In this document: one piece after another, positions 63,336 through 64,000 of the stretch | Position numbering within the stretch: the stretch's first letter is position 1 | Layout of the letters: every line of letters starts with the position of its first letter | Position numbers and translations under genes: made by a program | NCBI GenBank assembly: GCA_017084465.1 | Contig: CP070896.1 | Span: 2,779,001 to 2,843,000 of the forward strand | From: Lacrimispora xylanisolvens | GTDB taxonomy: Bacteria; Bacillota; Clostridia; Lachnospirales; Lachnospiraceae | DNA: 64,000 bases | Reading direction: 5' to 3' | Notes under the pieces: generated by a model | The model's input: the letters and a program-made list of their open reading frames with translations, nothing else | The model's database searches: none | Told to the model about the DNA's origin: nothing

Positions 63336-64000
63336 ATGAAACTGACATTTAAGCAGGATGCCATTTTAAATGGTATTAATATTGTATTAAAAGCAGTTCC
63401 CAGCAAAACAACCATGTCCATCCTGGAGTGCATCTTTATCGATGCCAGTGGATCTGAAATTAAACTCACTGCCAATGATATGGAGCTTGGTATTGAAACA
63501 AAGGTGGAAGGAACCATCCTGGAGCGGGGAAAGATTGCTTTAGAAGCCAAACTTCTTTCAGAAATTGTAAGAAAGCTGTCCTCTTCCGGTGATTCCATGG
63601 TAACAATTGAAAGCGATGAAAAATTTACAACAACAATTTCCTGTGACAACTCTATATTCCATATACAGGGCCGGGATGGGGAAGAATTTGCATACTTACC
63701 TTATATTGAGCGTGATCACTATATCTGCTTGTCCCAGTTTTCCTTAAAAGAAGTCATCAGGCAGACCATATTTTCCATCGCACCCAATGACAGTAATAAG
63801 ATGATGACAGGAGAACTGTTTCAGGTTACAGGAAACCAGTTAAAAGTGGTTTCTCTGGATGGTCACAGAATCTCCATTCGAAATATTGAATTAAAAGATA
63901 CCTATCGTGATATAAAAGTCATAGTTCCTGGCAAGACTCTAAATGAAATCAGCAAGATACTTGGCGGAGATAACGAAAAAGAGGTTCTTATTTTCTTCAG
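63336..64000 (+). CDS. dnaN: DNA polymerase III beta subunit (sliding clamp), cut by window edge
   Basis: Ring clamp that tethers the replicative polymerase. It starts MKLTFKQDAILNGINIVLKA after AAAGGAG, and SILECIFIDASGSEIKLTAN matches the first clamp domain. About 221 residues are visible, covering domain I and most of domain II (MMTGELFQVTGNQLKVVSLD, then GHRISIRN). It leaves the window in frame. It follows dnaA in the classic dnaA-dnaN order. Confidence 0.96.
   Translation, partial: MKLTFKQDAILNGINIVLKAVPSKTTMSILECIFIDASGSEIKLTANDMELGIETKVEGTILERGKIALEAKLLSEIVRKLSSSGDSMVTIESDEKFTTTISCDNSIFHIQGRDGEEFAYLPYIERDHYICLSQFSLKEVIRQTIFSIAPNDSNKMMTGELFQVTGNQLKVVSLDGHRISIRNIELKDTYRDIKVIVPGKTLNEISKILGGDNEKEVLIFF

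Overview
The window is a chromosomal segment from a low-GC, anaerobic Firmicute, most likely a Lachnospiraceae or clostridial relative. This rests on family content, not on a database match: DUF3881, DUF4446, DUF3267, a TIGR01906 protein, AdhE, a type II pantothenate kinase and a Firmicute-type origin order. It contains the replication origin. The right third holds parB-parA, three parS sites, rsmG-mnmG-mnmE, jag-yidC-yidD-rnpA-rpmH, then dnaA and dnaN (running off the right edge), with DnaA boxes on both sides of dnaA.

Left part (1-18.2 kb): a citrate synthase cut by the left edge, a TRIC-type channel, a TIGR01906 membrane protein, a D,D-carboxypeptidase, a KdpD/KdpE-like two-component pair, a minus-strand group (exonuclease, DUF3006 protein, ComEC-like metallo-beta-lactamase lipoprotein), a secreted protein with cell-wall-binding repeats and an alpha/beta hydrolase. 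A GntR regulator then stands divergent to a dehydrogenase plus TRAP transporter operon. tRNA-Arg(CCT), a DUF3881 gene and glutamate dehydrogenase follow.

Middle (18.4-33.7 kb): almost 15.4 kb of minus strand encodes one giant LPXTG-anchored surface protein of about 5,100 residues. It is built from many CnaB/SpaA-like domains plus DUF11-like and SdrD-B-like segments, and a four-domain block near the C-terminus is duplicated. From 34 to 43.9 kb there are housekeeping and stress genes: a small unknown ORF, NudC-type Nudix, DUF3267 membrane peptidase, metallo-hydrolase, PadR plus flavodoxin, a cysteine-cluster pentapeptide protein, AdhE, type II pantothenate kinase, a PNPOx-like protein and DUF4446.

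Between rpmH (53.7 kb) and dnaA (61.7 kb), genes that are usually close neighbours, lies a plus-strand glycan operon (GH43, AraC regulator, sugar-binding lipoprotein, two ABC permeases, a six-hairpin glycosidase) and an ECF transporter S component.

Quality warning: I infer about 40 single-base frameshifts, many in A, T, G or C runs. They hit genes essential in most bacteria (dnaA, yidC) as well as accessory ones, so most are probably sequencing or assembly indels, not biology. Coordinates for such genes span the whole reconstructed reading frame and each entry says where the frame breaks. All statements come from reading the sequence by eye; no search or alignment was run.
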